Source of the DNA: Vibrio nitrifigilis
Lineage (GTDB): Bacteria; Pseudomonadota; Gammaproteobacteria; Enterobacterales; Vibrionaceae
Direction: 5' to 3'
NCBI RefSeq assembly: GCF_015686695.1
Contig: NZ_JADPMR010000001.1
Coordinates: 1,612,001 to 1,676,000, forward strand
Length of the DNA stretch: 64,000 nucleotides
The position numbers and the translations under genes were made by a program. This document shows, piece after piece, positions 43,482 through 53,064 of this stretch (position 1 is the stretch's first letter; each line of letters begins with the position of its first letter). Below the pieces are notes generated by a model that saw only the letters and a list, made by a program, of their open reading frames with translations, had not been told where the DNA came from and ran no database searches.

Positions 43482-44144
43482 TTAGTCGTCGTTCATGACA
43501 CCCAAAATGCTCAATAGGCTGATGAACATATTGTAGATGGATACATACAGCGTAATGGTTGCTGAAATGTAGTTATTTTCACCGCCACGAATGATTTGCT
43601 GTGTTGTCAGCATGATCGCACCTGTTGAAAACAGGATAAACAGGCCGCTCATTGCAAGGTACAACATTGGTAGGTGTAGGAAGATATTCGCTACAGTACC
43701 GATAAGTAGCACAACAAAACCTGCCATCAACATACCATTAAGGAATGAAAGGTCGCGTTTTGTTGTAAGTGCGTAAGCTGATGAACCCAAGAACGCTAGT
43801 GCAGTACCACCAAGAGCGGTTAATACCACATCACCCATACCGGCACCGACGTACATATTTAGGATTGGACCTAATGTGTAGCCTAAGAAGCCAGTGAATA
43901 GGAATGTGAAGACAAGACCCATGCCGTTGTTACGGTTCTTTTCTGTTAAAAAGAGAAGACCATAGAAACCAACTAGCATGATGATTAGGCCTGGTCGAGG
44001 AAGGTTAAACGCCATAGAGACGCCTGCCACGATCGCAGACCAAAGTAGGGTCATCGACAGTAGTGCATAGGTATTACGTAGCACCTTGTTCGTTTGCAGC
44101 GCACTACTATAGGTGCTTGAACTTGTGTACATTGACTTGTTCAT
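43482..44144 (-). CDS. yccA: Bax inhibitor-1 family membrane protein YccA
   Basis: About 220 residues with seven hydrophobic helices and the C-terminal YVSIYNMFISLLSILG and aspartate pair typical of the family. The E. coli homologue modulates the FtsH protease. The start MNKSMYTSSSTYSS is preceded by GAGGAAGAAT; an in-frame start 21 codons upstream is not needed. Synteny with tusE supports the name. Confidence 0.9.
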   Translation of the reverse strand: MNKSMYTSSSTYSSALQTNKVLRNTYALLSMTLLWSAIVAGVSMAFNLPRPGLIIMLVGFYGLLFLTEKNRNNGMGLVFTFLFTGFLGYTLGPILNMYVGAGMGDVVLTALGGTALAFLGSSAYALTTKRDLSFLNGMLMAGFVVLLIGTVANIFLHLPMLYLAMSGLFILFSTGAIMLTTQQIIRGGENNYISATITLYVSIYNMFISLLSILGVMNDD

Positions 44145-44650
44145 ATTCTTCCTCGTCAAAGGTTTACTATTTACTTTATATAGACATTGATGGGGGTAAA
44201 AGTTCACTTTTTCAAGCCATCAAGTCTAATCTTGTACAATCTAGTATGGTTATGGCAGTGAAATGGTGGCCTTAGTTATTCGGCCTTAAACTATTCACCG
44301 TTAATTCCAACGCTAAATTTATATTAATCAAAAATGGGTAACAAACGTATTGCCAAGTTGTAACACAATATGTCTTTGATTTTGAGAAAAACTCGTTCAA
44401 TTCGCGACTCAGTTAAAATAGAGACGATGTAAAACGAAATCAAGGTTTCTTGCCAGTGATTTGTTACCATTTAAGTCAATCATTATAGGCGTAAATGTTA
44501 ATAAAACATAGTGTTATACAATGCAACCTCAAGATGTTGCTTCAGAGAGAATCTACTCGGGCTTAGACAAGGCGTTGATCTCAAGTGATTGGTAAGAGAA
44601 GAGCACACATTGGTGCAGTTGTTTAACAGGATTATGAATTCCAATAAATA
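44145..44650. other. Intergenic region yccA/aapP
   Basis: About 500 bases with the leftward yccA promoter near its left end. No gene was believed here; a 95-codon leftward open frame at 44553-44840 runs through the terminator and the aapP end. Confidence 0.3.
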
Positions 44651-44676
44651 AAGCCAAGAGGAGAACCTCTTGGCTT
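44651..44676 (-). terminator. Terminator of the aap operon
   Basis: Eleven-base stem AAGCCAAGAGG / CCTCTTGGCTT with a 4-base loop; read leftward it is followed by TATTTATT. It lies 27 bases after the aapP stop. Confidence 0.85.
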
Positions 44677-44703
44677 TTGGGATGTTTCTTTACTGATTGA
44701 GCA

Positions 44704-45459
44704 TCAGTGGTGCAAAATTTGCGACAGGAAGTTCTGAGTACGATCGGATTGTGGGTTTTCGAAGAAATCCTTTGGATTGTTTTCTTCAATAATTTCACCC
44801 GCATCCATAAAGATAACTCGGTCAGCAACTTCTTTAGCAAAGCCCATTTCGTGCGTTACACACAACATGGTCATGCCTTCTTCTGCTAATTCAACCATAA
44901 CATCTAGCACTTCACGAACCATTTCTGGATCGAGAGCCGACGTTGGTTCATCAAATAACATCACTTCTGGACTCATACAAAGAGAGCGAGCAATCGCAAC
45001 ACGCTGTTGCTGACCACCAGATAACTGACCCGGGAATTTATCCGCTTGGTCTGGAATCTTAACGCGTTTTAGGTATTTCATCGCAATGGCTTCTGCTTCT
45101 TCTTTCGGCATTTTCTTCACCCAAATTGGCGCCAGAGTACAGTTCTCTAGTACGGTTAGGTGAGGGAAGAGGTTAAAGTGTTGGAAACACATACCCACTT
45201 CACGACGAACTAGCTCAATATTTTTTAAATCTTCAGTCAGTTCGTTGCCTGCGACAATGATTTGTCCTGCTTGGTGTTCTTCCAAGCGGTTGATACAACG
45301 GATCATTGTTGATTTACCAGAACCTGATGGGCCACAGATAACGATTTTCTCGCCTTTTGTCACATTCAGGTTGATGTTTTTCAGTACGTGGAATTCACCG
45401 TACCACTTGTTCATGTCCTTCAACTGGATCATAAATTCATTTGTATTCTGTTGCGTCAT
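44704..45459 (-). CDS. aapP: General L-amino acid ABC transporter ATPase AapP
   Basis: About 251 residues, polar-amino-acid class ATPase. Walker A GPSGSGKST (about 44), signature LSGGQQQR (about 145), Walker B MLFDEPTSALD (about 165), H-loop CVTHEMGFA. It powers the AapQM channel. It is last in the order aapJ-aapQ-aapM-aapP, 21 bases after aapM. Confidence 0.93.
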   Translation of the reverse strand: MTQQNTNEFMIQLKDMNKWYGEFHVLKNINLNVTKGEKIVICGPSGSGKSTMIRCINRLEEHQAGQIIVAGNELTEDLKNIELVRREVGMCFQHFNLFPHLTVLENCTLAPIWVKKMPKEEAEAIAMKYLKRVKIPDQADKFPGQLSGGQQQRVAIARSLCMSPEVMLFDEPTSALDPEMVREVLDVMVELAEEGMTMLCVTHEMGFAKEVADRVIFMDAGEIIEENNPKDFFENPQSDRTQNFLSQILHH

Positions 45460-45480
45460 AATACGTTCCTTGAATCAAAA

Positions 45481-46587
45481 TTATCGTTTGTGGCCGGTAT
45501 TGAGTCTGTCTTCTAACCAAATCGAGTATCTCGACATGATGAAACAGAAAATCCAGAACACTAACGCGACAAAAACATAACTCTCTGTTGCAAAACCTAA
45601 CCAAGATGGGTCGGTGATTGCTGCCTGGCCAACACCCAGTACGTCGAACATACCGATGATCATAACCAAGCTAGTATCTTTGAATAAGCCTAGGAAGGTG
45701 TTTACGATAGATGGAATTGTAATTTTCAGTGCCTGAGGCAAGATAATCAGTCCCATTTTCTTCCAGTAACTTAAACCTAATGCGTCTGCAGCTTCATATT
45801 GGCCTTTAGGGATCGCTTGTAAGCCACCACGAACCACTTCTGCCATATAGGCGGCACTAAATAGAGCCACGCCGATAAGAGCACGCATTAGCTTGTTCAT
45901 ATCGTGTCCATGCGATAAGAACAGCGGAATCATTACCGATGCCATAAATAGTACCGTGATGAGTGGCACACCACGCCATACTTCAATGTAGATAGTACTG
46001 AAGGTACGGATAATTGGCATTTTTGAGCGTCGTCCAAGTGCAAGCACGATACCGATTGGCAGTGATACGACAATACCAACTAATGCAATCACCAATGTAA
46101 TCAATAAGCCACCCCATTTATGAGTTTCTACCTCAGGCAATCCAGCAAAGCCACCGGAAAGCAGGGCACCCATAATGAAGGGATAGATGAAGACAAAGAA
46201 TGCAAAGATCCATTTACGACCAGGTGTTTTCTCCCAAGCTAACAAACCGATTAAGATAGCTAGAGTGGTAAAGAATACCCGCGGACGCCAAAGCTGATCG
46301 GCAGGGTAAAAGCCATACATGAACTGTTCCCAGCGCACTTTGATAAATACCCAACATGCACCATCACGCGTACAGGCATCACGAGTCGTTCCAACCCAGT
46401 CAGCACGAATGAACGCCCAGTCAACAACAGCCCAAATGCCCTTAGCTGCTAAGTAAACCAAGATTAGAGTAACGATGGTGTTGATAGGACCGTTAAATAG
46501 GTTTTTCTTTAACCAACCGATCACGCCTGTTGTGTTTTCTGGTGGCGGAAGATCAGGTTGAAATTGATGTACTTTTTGTACTTTCAT
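45481..46587 (-). CDS. aapM: General L-amino acid ABC transporter permease AapM
   Basis: About 368 residues with helices at about 35-60, 110-150, and a C-terminal five-helix transport core (THKWGGLLITLVIALVGIV onward). The EAA loop QYEAADALGLSYWKKMGLIILPQAL (split, about 290-315) docks the ATPase. It starts one base after the aapQ stop with a GGAGAG site. Confidence 0.92.
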   Translation of the reverse strand: MKVQKVHQFQPDLPPPENTTGVIGWLKKNLFNGPINTIVTLILVYLAAKGIWAVVDWAFIRADWVGTTRDACTRDGACWVFIKVRWEQFMYGFYPADQLWRPRVFFTTLAILIGLLAWEKTPGRKWIFAFFVFIYPFIMGALLSGGFAGLPEVETHKWGGLLITLVIALVGIVVSLPIGIVLALGRRSKMPIIRTFSTIYIEVWRGVPLITVLFMASVMIPLFLSHGHDMNKLMRALIGVALFSAAYMAEVVRGGLQAIPKGQYEAADALGLSYWKKMGLIILPQALKITIPSIVNTFLGLFKDTSLVMIIGMFDVLGVGQAAITDPSWLGFATESYVFVALVFWIFCFIMSRYSIWLEDRLNTGHKR

Positions 46588-46588
46588 C

Positions 46589-47794
46589 TTATCTCTCCAC
46601 CAAAGCAACTTTACGGTTGTACATGTTCATTAATAATGATGTGACCAAACTCAAGACTAAGTAAACTCCCATCGTCATCGATATGATTTCAATCGCTTGA
46701 CCAGTTTGGTTCATGGTGGTCCCAGCAAAGACTGACACGAGATCTGGATAACCAATCGCGGTCGCAAGTGACGAGTTCTTGGTTAAGTTTAGATATTCAG
46801 ATGTCAGTGGTGGGATAATAATACGCATTGCCTGAGGAATAATGACTAACTTCAGAGTACGTTTACGCGAAAGACCCAGTGACATTGCCGCTTCAGTTTG
46901 ACCATAACTCACAGCGTTGATACCTGAACGTACAATTTCAGCAATAAACGCAGCAGTATAAATGGCAAGGGCGAACCATAGAGCAACTAATTCCGGAATG
47001 ATGGTGAAGCCACCACGGAAGTTAAATCCTTTTAATACTGGGTAATCAGCAGAGATAGGCATGCCTGAGATAAAGTACACAACTAAAGGAAGCGCAATGA
47101 TAAGGCCAGTTGCAATCGGCCACATTGATGTTTGTTGTCCGGTCAGTTTTTGACGGTTTTTAGCCCAAACATAGGTCACGATAGTTGCGACAACACCAAA
47201 AATAAAGGCAGCAAATACATAACCACTGCCTGCTTCAAATACAGGAGCAGGAATGTATAAACCACGTACGTTTAGGAAAATACTTTCTCCCAAATGTAAA
47301 CTTTGGCGTGCTGAAGGCAATGCTTGAAGTACAGCGAAATACCAAAAAAGGATCTGCAACAGTAACGGAACGTTACGGAAGATTTCGATATACACCGCTG
47401 CCAATTTGCTTACTAACCAGTTGTTCGATAGACGCGCAACACCGATAGCAAAACCAAAAATGGTAGCGAAGATAATTCCCAACACAGAAACAAGCGCTGT
47501 GTTAAGCAGACCGACGATGAAGGTGCGGCCATAAGAAAAGGTTTCGTTATAGTCTATCAGGGATAGACCAATACCAAAGCCTGCTGGTTGATCTAAGAAT
47601 CCAAAACCCGTCGCGATACCACGTTCATCGAGGTTGATAAGGGCATTATTTACGATGGTGTAGATAAAGTAGACCAGTGCAACCACAGTGATGAACTGAA
47701 AAACGACTGATCGAAAGGTTGGATTATAGAGTAGATTTGAGCTTTTTGCTGAGTTAGCCGTTGGCGAACTCGCAGCACTATTATTAGGTTTCAT
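46589..47794 (-). CDS. aapQ: General L-amino acid ABC transporter permease AapQ
   Basis: About 401 residues with two N-terminal and several C-terminal helices and a large insertion between them typical of AapQ/BztB. The EAA loop is YGQTEAAMSLGLSRKRTLKLV (split, about 306-325). It pairs with AapM as the heterodimeric channel in the inner membrane. Confidence 0.92.
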   Translation of the reverse strand: MKPNNSAASSPTANSAKSSNLLYNPTFRSVVFQFITVVALVYFIYTIVNNALINLDERGIATGFGFLDQPAGFGIGLSLIDYNETFSYGRTFIVGLLNTALVSVLGIIFATIFGFAIGVARLSNNWLVSKLAAVYIEIFRNVPLLLQILFWYFAVLQALPSARQSLHLGESIFLNVRGLYIPAPVFEAGSGYVFAAFIFGVVATIVTYVWAKNRQKLTGQQTSMWPIATGLIIALPLVVYFISGMPISADYPVLKGFNFRGGFTIIPELVALWFALAIYTAAFIAEIVRSGINAVSYGQTEAAMSLGLSRKRTLKLVIIPQAMRIIIPPLTSEYLNLTKNSSLATAIGYPDLVSVFAGTTMNQTGQAIEIISMTMGVYLVLSLVTSLLMNMYNRKVALVER

Positions 47795-47931
47795 ACAGCG
47801 ATAACCTCATATCCATTTTTCGATATAAAGATGACGTTAACCATCCTTGGTATACCTTTGTTGATATAAAGTAGTGGCCTACAGTGTTTACTATAAGCCA
47901 CCACTCATTAATGGTTAGGTGTCAATCTCGA

Positions 47932-48963
47932 TTAACGGATTGGTGGAGCGTACATGAAGCCGCCCGCATTCCACAGTGCGTTTACGCCACGAGCGATTTG
48001 CAATGGAGAATCTTTACCCACTGTACGGTCAAACATTTCGCCGTAGTTACCCACTTGTTTGATGATTTGGTAACCCCAATCATCACGGATACCTAAGCCT
48101 GAACCTTTAGGGCCATCAACACCTAGGATACGTTTGATGTTTGGATCGTTCGATTTCAACATTTTGTCTACGTTTTTAGACGTAATGCCGTATTCTTCTG
48201 CGTTGATTTGTGCGAACAGTGTCCATTTAGCAACGTTAAACCATTTGTCATCGCCTTGGCGAACAACAGGGCCTAGAGGTTCTTTAGAGATGATTTCAGG
48301 TAGAACCATCGCTGAACTAGGATCTGCTAGGTTAAGACGTAGTGCGTAAAGACCTGATTGGTCAGTGGTTAGTGCGTCACAACGACCAGATTCGAAACCT
48401 TTAACAGTTTGAGCAGAGGTATCGAATACCACTGATTTGTAGCTCATACCATTTTTACGGAAGTAATCAGCTAGGTTGAGTTCAGTTGTTGTACCAGATT
48501 GAACACAGATAGATGCGCCGTCTAGCTCTTTAGCACTTTTTAGACCCAGTGATTTTTTCACCATGAAGCCTTGGCCGTCATAGTAGTTAACGCCAGCAAA
48601 GTTAAGACCTAGCGCTGTATCACGTTGTAGAGTCCATGTTGTGTTACGTGAAAGAATGTCGATTTCACCAGATTGGAGTGCTGTAAAACGTTCTTTAGCG
48701 GTGAGTGGAACAAATTTCACTTTATTTTTGTCGCCCAGAACTGCAGCAGCTACTGCACGACAATAGTCAACATCGATACCTTCCCATTGGCCTTTAGCGT
48801 TAGGGTTTGAGAAACCTGGGAGACCTGTACTTACACCACAAGAGACTTCACCTTTAGCAAGTACTTTATCCAGAGTGCTTTCTTCTGCAGCAGATGCATT
48901 GATAGAGACTAACGCAGTAGAAGCGGCTATAACAGACGCAAGAAGTGTTAGTTTATTTGCCAT
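47932..48963 (-). CDS. aapJ: General L-amino acid-binding periplasmic protein AapJ
   Basis: About 343 residues. Signal peptide MANKLTLLASVIAASTALVS is followed by a site near SASAAEE (NASA-A, about 24). The mature protein has the SBP_bac_3 fold: GEVSCGVSTGLPGFSN, then DVDYCRAVAAAVLGD and a typical WTLQRDTALGLNFAGVNYYDGQGF region (split). It delivers broad L-amino acids to AapQM. The start follows AGGAAGG; an in-frame start 8 codons upstream is less likely. Confidence 0.93.
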   Translation of the reverse strand: MANKLTLLASVIAASTALVSINASAAEESTLDKVLAKGEVSCGVSTGLPGFSNPNAKGQWEGIDVDYCRAVAAAVLGDKNKVKFVPLTAKERFTALQSGEIDILSRNTTWTLQRDTALGLNFAGVNYYDGQGFMVKKSLGLKSAKELDGASICVQSGTTTELNLADYFRKNGMSYKSVVFDTSAQTVKGFESGRCDALTTDQSGLYALRLNLADPSSAMVLPEIISKEPLGPVVRQGDDKWFNVAKWTLFAQINAEEYGITSKNVDKMLKSNDPNIKRILGVDGPKGSGLGIRDDWGYQIIKQVGNYGEMFDRTVGKDSPLQIARGVNALWNAGGFMYAPPIR

Positions 48964-49422
48964 TTGTATCCTTCCTGTATGATCCATGTATGATCAGGTT
49001 TTCCTGATGCAAGGTTCACAAATTGTTGTGTTTTAATCTTTATTTGTTTGAATTTTCAGTGATATCCGTTACTGATAAATCAAGCATTTATGCGTAGAGA
49101 TAAGGTTTATACTTTCACAAATATATAATTTAAAAAGCTTTTCGGTTATTCTCTCCTTATCGCCACAGTAGTTAGAATGGCGAAATGTCATTATATTGTA
49201 AATAGTGCAAGAGATACCCAATTTGGTGCAACAGAACGGATGCTGTTAACGGCTAGTATTCATAGCGAACAGTTATCTACTGAAACAATAAATCGGAATA
49301 TTTAACTAGTTTAGTTCATAATTTCAGTTGTTAATTATTTTTGATTCCTTTTTTTTTGGGTTTTGTGCACCTTTATTGGTCGAATGAATAAATCAGTCAT
49401 AGATCAAGGTGAGAAACGTTAA
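48964..49422. other. Divergent intergenic region aapJ/siroheme synthase
   Basis: About 460 bases with promoters for both genes and a TTTTTTTT run near 49350. No gene or named operator was identified. Confidence 0.3.
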
Positions 49423-50361
49423 ATGCGATATTTTCCTCTGTTCCTAGATTTGAACAATAAACCCGTCTTAGTTGTTGGTGGAGGCGAGGTGGCATGCCGT
49501 AAAATCGACGCCCTGCTTAGGGCGGGCGCTATAGTAACAATAGTGTCACCAAATATCGCAACCTACCTTGAGTCTCTAGTCAATGAAGGTAAGTGTCACT
49601 GGATAAAGAATTTTTATTCATCTCAGGTGATGAATCATGAATTTATCCAGGTTTGGGCGACGACGGATAATCCGGAGCTAAATCACGAAGTATATAAAGA
49701 TGCCAAAGAACGTGGCATATTAGTCAATGTTGTTGATGATCAACCTTATTGTGATTTCATTACCCCATCTATGATTGGACGAGGACAAATACAAATCGCC
49801 ATCTCCAGTGGTGGTGCTTCACCAGTATTGGTCCGTAACTTACGTGAACAGATAGAAGCGGTCTTACCCAATAATTTAGGTTTGTTGGCCCAATTTGGCG
49901 CATCAAAGCGTAATTCGATTAAAGAAGCTTTGCCAAGTGTGGATCTACGCCGCCAATTTTGGGAACGATACTTCGATTTACCCCAAGTCAAACAAGCGCA
50001 AACACGAGATACGCTTGAACAAGCATATAAAGCGTTACTTAAAGAGCCCATTGAACGTAAGAGTGAGGTGCATTGGATCGAGTTTAATCATGATATTGAA
50101 CTTTTGTCACTTAAAGCATTGCGTGTCATGCAACAAGCAGAGTTAGTTCTATACCCGAAAACATGCCCATTTGAATGGGTTGATTTGTGTCGGCGTGACG
50201 CAGAAAGAGAATTATTTAACGATGGGGCGCAATTAGGCCAGCGTTTGGCTGAGCTTAAACAGCAACCTGTGCGCGTGTGTATTTTTGTGCCACCAGAGAC
50301 ACAGGCATTTTCAATGTTACAACATGGCGATACTGTGATTGGACTCGCTTCAACTAAATAA
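49423..50361 (+). CDS. Siroheme synthase N-terminal domain (precorrin-2 dehydrogenase/ferrochelatase) with degraded methyltransferase tail
   Basis: About 312 residues. The Met8/CysG-N domain covers about 1-210: NAD site VLVVGGGEVACRK (15-27), NVVDDQPYCDFITPS with the catalytic Asp near 105, and SSGGASPVLVR (128-138). It oxidises precorrin-2 and inserts iron for siroheme. Residues 221-262 (IEFNHDIELLSLKALRVMQ, then AELVLYP and DLCRRDAE) resemble the start of a SUMT domain (DPELLTLKALR...DRLVS) but without the GAGPGD loop and with the rest missing. Uroporphyrinogen methylation must come from another gene. Confidence 0.88.
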   Translation: MRYFPLFLDLNNKPVLVVGGGEVACRKIDALLRAGAIVTIVSPNIATYLESLVNEGKCHWIKNFYSSQVMNHEFIQVWATTDNPELNHEVYKDAKERGILVNVVDDQPYCDFITPSMIGRGQIQIAISSGGASPVLVRNLREQIEAVLPNNLGLLAQFGASKRNSIKEALPSVDLRRQFWERYFDLPQVKQAQTRDTLEQAYKALLKEPIERKSEVHWIEFNHDIELLSLKALRVMQQAELVLYPKTCPFEWVDLCRRDAERELFNDGAQLGQRLAELKQQPVRVCIFVPPETQAFSMLQHGDTVIGLASTK

Positions 50362-50377
50362 CGTCAACATCGATCAA

Positions 50378-50410
50378 AAAGAGGCTCTATCACTCAGAGC
50401 CTCTTTATAT
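50378..50410. terminator. Hairpin terminator between convergent genes
   Basis: Eleven-base stem AAAGAGGCTCT / AGAGCCTCTTT with a 7-base loop, flanked by A and T runs, so it can serve both the siroheme gene and the convergent HAD gene. Confidence 0.82.
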
Positions 50411-50429
50411 TACTTGGGTACAAACCTGG

Positions 50430-51236
50430 TTATGACAGCGCGTATTTTTCTATCGCCACTGCAACGCCATCTTCATCATTAGATAATGTAATTGCGTTGG
50501 CTGCCTGTTTCGCTTCTTCCATTGCGTTAGCCATAGCAATGCCAAGGCCTGCGTAATGGAGCATGTGTAAATCATTACCAGCATCGCCCATACTGATCAC
50601 TTCTTCAGCGGAGACATTAAGGTAATCGGCTACTGCTTTTAAACCAACACCTTTATTACTATTTGGATTTAAGAATTCAAGGAAGTATGGAGCGCTTTTT
50701 ACCATGGTAAATTGTTGCTGTAACTCCGCAGGCATCTGTTCTATCGCTTTAGCAAGTAACTCTGGTTCATCGATGATCATGGATTTGATAATAGGGTGAT
50801 CATCTTCCAGTTGTTCAAAATCCATCTCAGTGATGGTGATGCCATTAATCTCTGCTTCAACATCCGTATAGCGACTGTTTTTTGGGGTGATCAAACCATG
50901 GATTTGGCTAAACGCGTGAGTATGTACGCCTAATTCTTTGGCCATACGAGCAATTTGCTTGGCATCTTTACCGGTAATAATATCTTGATGAATAATTTCA
51001 CCAGTCCCCACGTTTTCTACAATTGATCCATTGTAATAAAGAACGAAATCGCTATCTGAGGCAATGTTAAGTTCTGCAAGTTGGTTACGGATGCCTTCGA
51101 TTGGACGGCCAGAGGCGAGTACAACACGGATGCCTTGTTGTTGGGCTTTTGCAATCGCTTCTTTCGTGCGAGGAGAAATTTGCTTTTGGCTATTTAGTAG
51201 GGTGCCATCCATATCTAAAGCGATAATTTTATACAT
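50430..51236 (-). CDS. Cof-type HAD-IIB sugar phosphatase (YidA-like)
   Basis: About 268 residues, close to YidA length. HAD motif I ALDMDGTLLNS (about 6-16), motif II LASGRP, a C2B cap, motif III Lys in NKGVGLKA (about 198) and motif IV SMGDAGNDLHML (about 221). It probably dephosphorylates sugar phosphates in the cytosol. The start MYKIIALDMDG follows AGGTCTAAT; an in-frame start 12 codons earlier adds non-family sequence. Confidence 0.88.
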   Translation of the reverse strand: MYKIIALDMDGTLLNSQKQISPRTKEAIAKAQQQGIRVVLASGRPIEGIRNQLAELNIASDSDFVLYYNGSIVENVGTGEIIHQDIITGKDAKQIARMAKELGVHTHAFSQIHGLITPKNSRYTDVEAEINGITITEMDFEQLEDDHPIIKSMIIDEPELLAKAIEQMPAELQQQFTMVKSAPYFLEFLNPNSNKGVGLKAVADYLNVSAEEVISMGDAGNDLHMLHYAGLGIAMANAMEEAKQAANAITLSNDEDGVAVAIEKYALS

Positions 51237-51560
51237 ATTAGACCTAATCACAGCGCGAAAATTGAATACCAAGGATAAATGGCTCGGTCGATGAACAGAA
51301 ATGTGTAGGGAATGCTCAATACTTACATTAGGGTTTCCCCTTAGATCGAGCGATGTTCAACGATTCGAGATCACGTCAACATTTCTTTAAGTTGAATGAT
51401 GCTCCTATCTTACCTTGATTCGAATTGAGATGAAATGCCGTCGCAGCGCCATATAGTTAAGAAAATGGTGATAAAAAGCATGTTTAATTTGACCTCTTGC
51501 GATCCATACATTAAGGTCAGCCCCCTGCATTTTTTGTAATTGAGTTAGGCAACAATCATC
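51237..51560. other. Divergent intergenic region upstream of queE
   Basis: About 320 bases. I looked for a preQ1-type riboswitch because queE-queC follow and saw none of the known motifs with confidence. Contains the promoters of both flanking genes. Confidence 0.3.
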
Positions 51561-52229
51561 GTGTATAAAATTAACGAAATGTTTGAAACGATCCAAGGTG
51601 AGGGCGTGTTTACCGGCGTGCCTGCTGTCTTTGTTCGTTTGCAAGGTTGTCCAGTGGGTTGTGCTTGGTGTGATACCAAGCAAACGTGGGATGCCACACC
51701 ATCGGATGAAACCTCATTTGACATTATTCTGTCAAAGACAGCGGATAACCCAACGTGGTGCTCAGCAAGTGCTGAACAAGTTATTGCGCGCTATCGCGAG
51801 CAAGGTTATACCGCCAAGCATATTGTTATCACAGGTGGTGAGCCATGTATTTTTGATTTAAGACCATTAACGGGTGCATTTGAAGCCATTGATTGTCGTT
51901 GTCAGATTGAAACAAGTGGTACTAGTGAAGTATTAGCATCAGATAATACATGGGTTACAGTGTCACCTAAAGTGGCGATGAAAGGAAAACTTCCAGTATT
52001 GGATAGCGCGCTATTAAGAGCGAATGAGATCAAACATCCGGTCGCTACCCAAAAAGATATAGATAACCTTGAAGAGCTTATTGTTAGAGCCAACGTGCCT
52101 GCGCAAACTGTGATTGCTTTGCAACCTATTAGCCAAAAAGCGCGTGCAACTCAGTTATGTATCGATACCTGTATTGCCCGTAATTGGCGTTTATCAGTGC
52201 AGACCCACAAATATCTTAGTATTGCGTAA
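51561..52229 (+). CDS. queE: 7-carboxy-7-deazaguanine synthase QueE
   Basis: About 222 residues, the E. coli-type length. Radical-SAM enzyme that converts 6-carboxytetrahydropterin to 7-carboxy-7-deazaguanine for queuosine. The cluster motif is GCPVGCAWCDTKQTW (Cys at about 31, 35, 38), followed by VITGGEPCIFD (GGE SAM motif). MFETIQGEGVFTG is the family N-terminus. The start is GTG with a weak site. It lies 11 bases upstream of queC. Confidence 0.93.
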   Translation: MYKINEMFETIQGEGVFTGVPAVFVRLQGCPVGCAWCDTKQTWDATPSDETSFDIILSKTADNPTWCSASAEQVIARYREQGYTAKHIVITGGEPCIFDLRPLTGAFEAIDCRCQIETSGTSEVLASDNTWVTVSPKVAMKGKLPVLDSALLRANEIKHPVATQKDIDNLEELIVRANVPAQTVIALQPISQKARATQLCIDTCIARNWRLSVQTHKYLSIA

Positions 52230-52240
52230 GGAACTAAATC

Positions 52241-52933
52241 ATGAAAAAAGCGGTTGTTGTATTCAGTGGTGGGCAAGACTCTACAACTTGCCTAGTGCAA
52301 GCGTTGAAAGAGTTTGACGAGGTTCATGCGATTACCTTTGACTATGGTCAGCGTCATAAGCAAGAGATCCAAGTTGCACAAGATACAGCTAAGAAATTAG
52401 GCGTTGCTGCGCATAAAGTTATGGATGTTGGCTTACTCAATGAGTTAGCAATCAGCTCTCTTACTCGTGATGACATTCCTGTTTCTAATGAACTGCAAGA
52501 AAATGGATTACCGAATTCATTTGTTCCTGGCCGCAATATTCTGTTTCTAACACTGGCCGGTATCTATGCTTATCAAATTGGTGCAGACACCGTAATCACT
52601 GGTGTATGCGAAACCGATTTTTCAGGGTACCCAGATTGCCGTGATGATTTTGTGAAAGCCATGAATAGTGCCTTGGTGCAGGGAATGGATCGCGCGTTAG
52701 AAATTCGTACCCCATTGATGTGGTTGAATAAAGCAGAAACTTGGGCGTTAGCCGATCAAAATGATGCTTTAGATTTAGTACGTGAACATACGTTGACGTG
52801 TTATAACGGCATTATTGGTGATGGTTGTGGTGAATGCCCATCATGTCTGCTGCGTAAAGCTGGGTTGAACGAGTATTTAGATAACCGTGAAACAGTAATG
52901 ACTTCTCTGGTTGAGAAACAGTCTTCAAACTAA
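52241..52933 (+). CDS. queC: 7-cyano-7-deazaguanine synthase QueC
   Basis: About 230 residues. ATP-dependent conversion of 7-carboxy-7-deazaguanine to preQ0. The PP-loop VVFSGGQDSTTC is at about 5-16, NSFVPGRNILFL near 90, and the zinc cysteines are in GDGCGECPSCLLRKAG near the C-terminus. Start preceded by TAAGGAACTAAATC. Paired with queE. Confidence 0.95.
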   Translation: MKKAVVVFSGGQDSTTCLVQALKEFDEVHAITFDYGQRHKQEIQVAQDTAKKLGVAAHKVMDVGLLNELAISSLTRDDIPVSNELQENGLPNSFVPGRNILFLTLAGIYAYQIGADTVITGVCETDFSGYPDCRDDFVKAMNSALVQGMDRALEIRTPLMWLNKAETWALADQNDALDLVREHTLTCYNGIIGDGCGECPSCLLRKAGLNEYLDNRETVMTSLVEKQSSN

Positions 52934-52958
52934 CTCTCTTATTTCACTCATTTTAATT

Positions 52959-52987
52959 AAGGTCATCTTTTTGATGACCTTTTTTCT
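52959..52987 (+). terminator. Terminator after queC
   Basis: Nine-base stem AAGGTCATC / GATGACCTT with loop TTTTT, then a T run. Confidence 0.85.
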
Positions 52988-53064
52988 CATTGCTCTTCTA
53001 ATTCGTCGTGCTTGAATAGTTTTGTCTACACTTACTTTGTTACTGGCAATTGAGATTCCAAGCT

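Noticed and set aside
51237..51560. preQ1 riboswitch upstream of queE
   Set aside because: No convincing match to the preQ1 classes by eye; a covariance search would be decisive.
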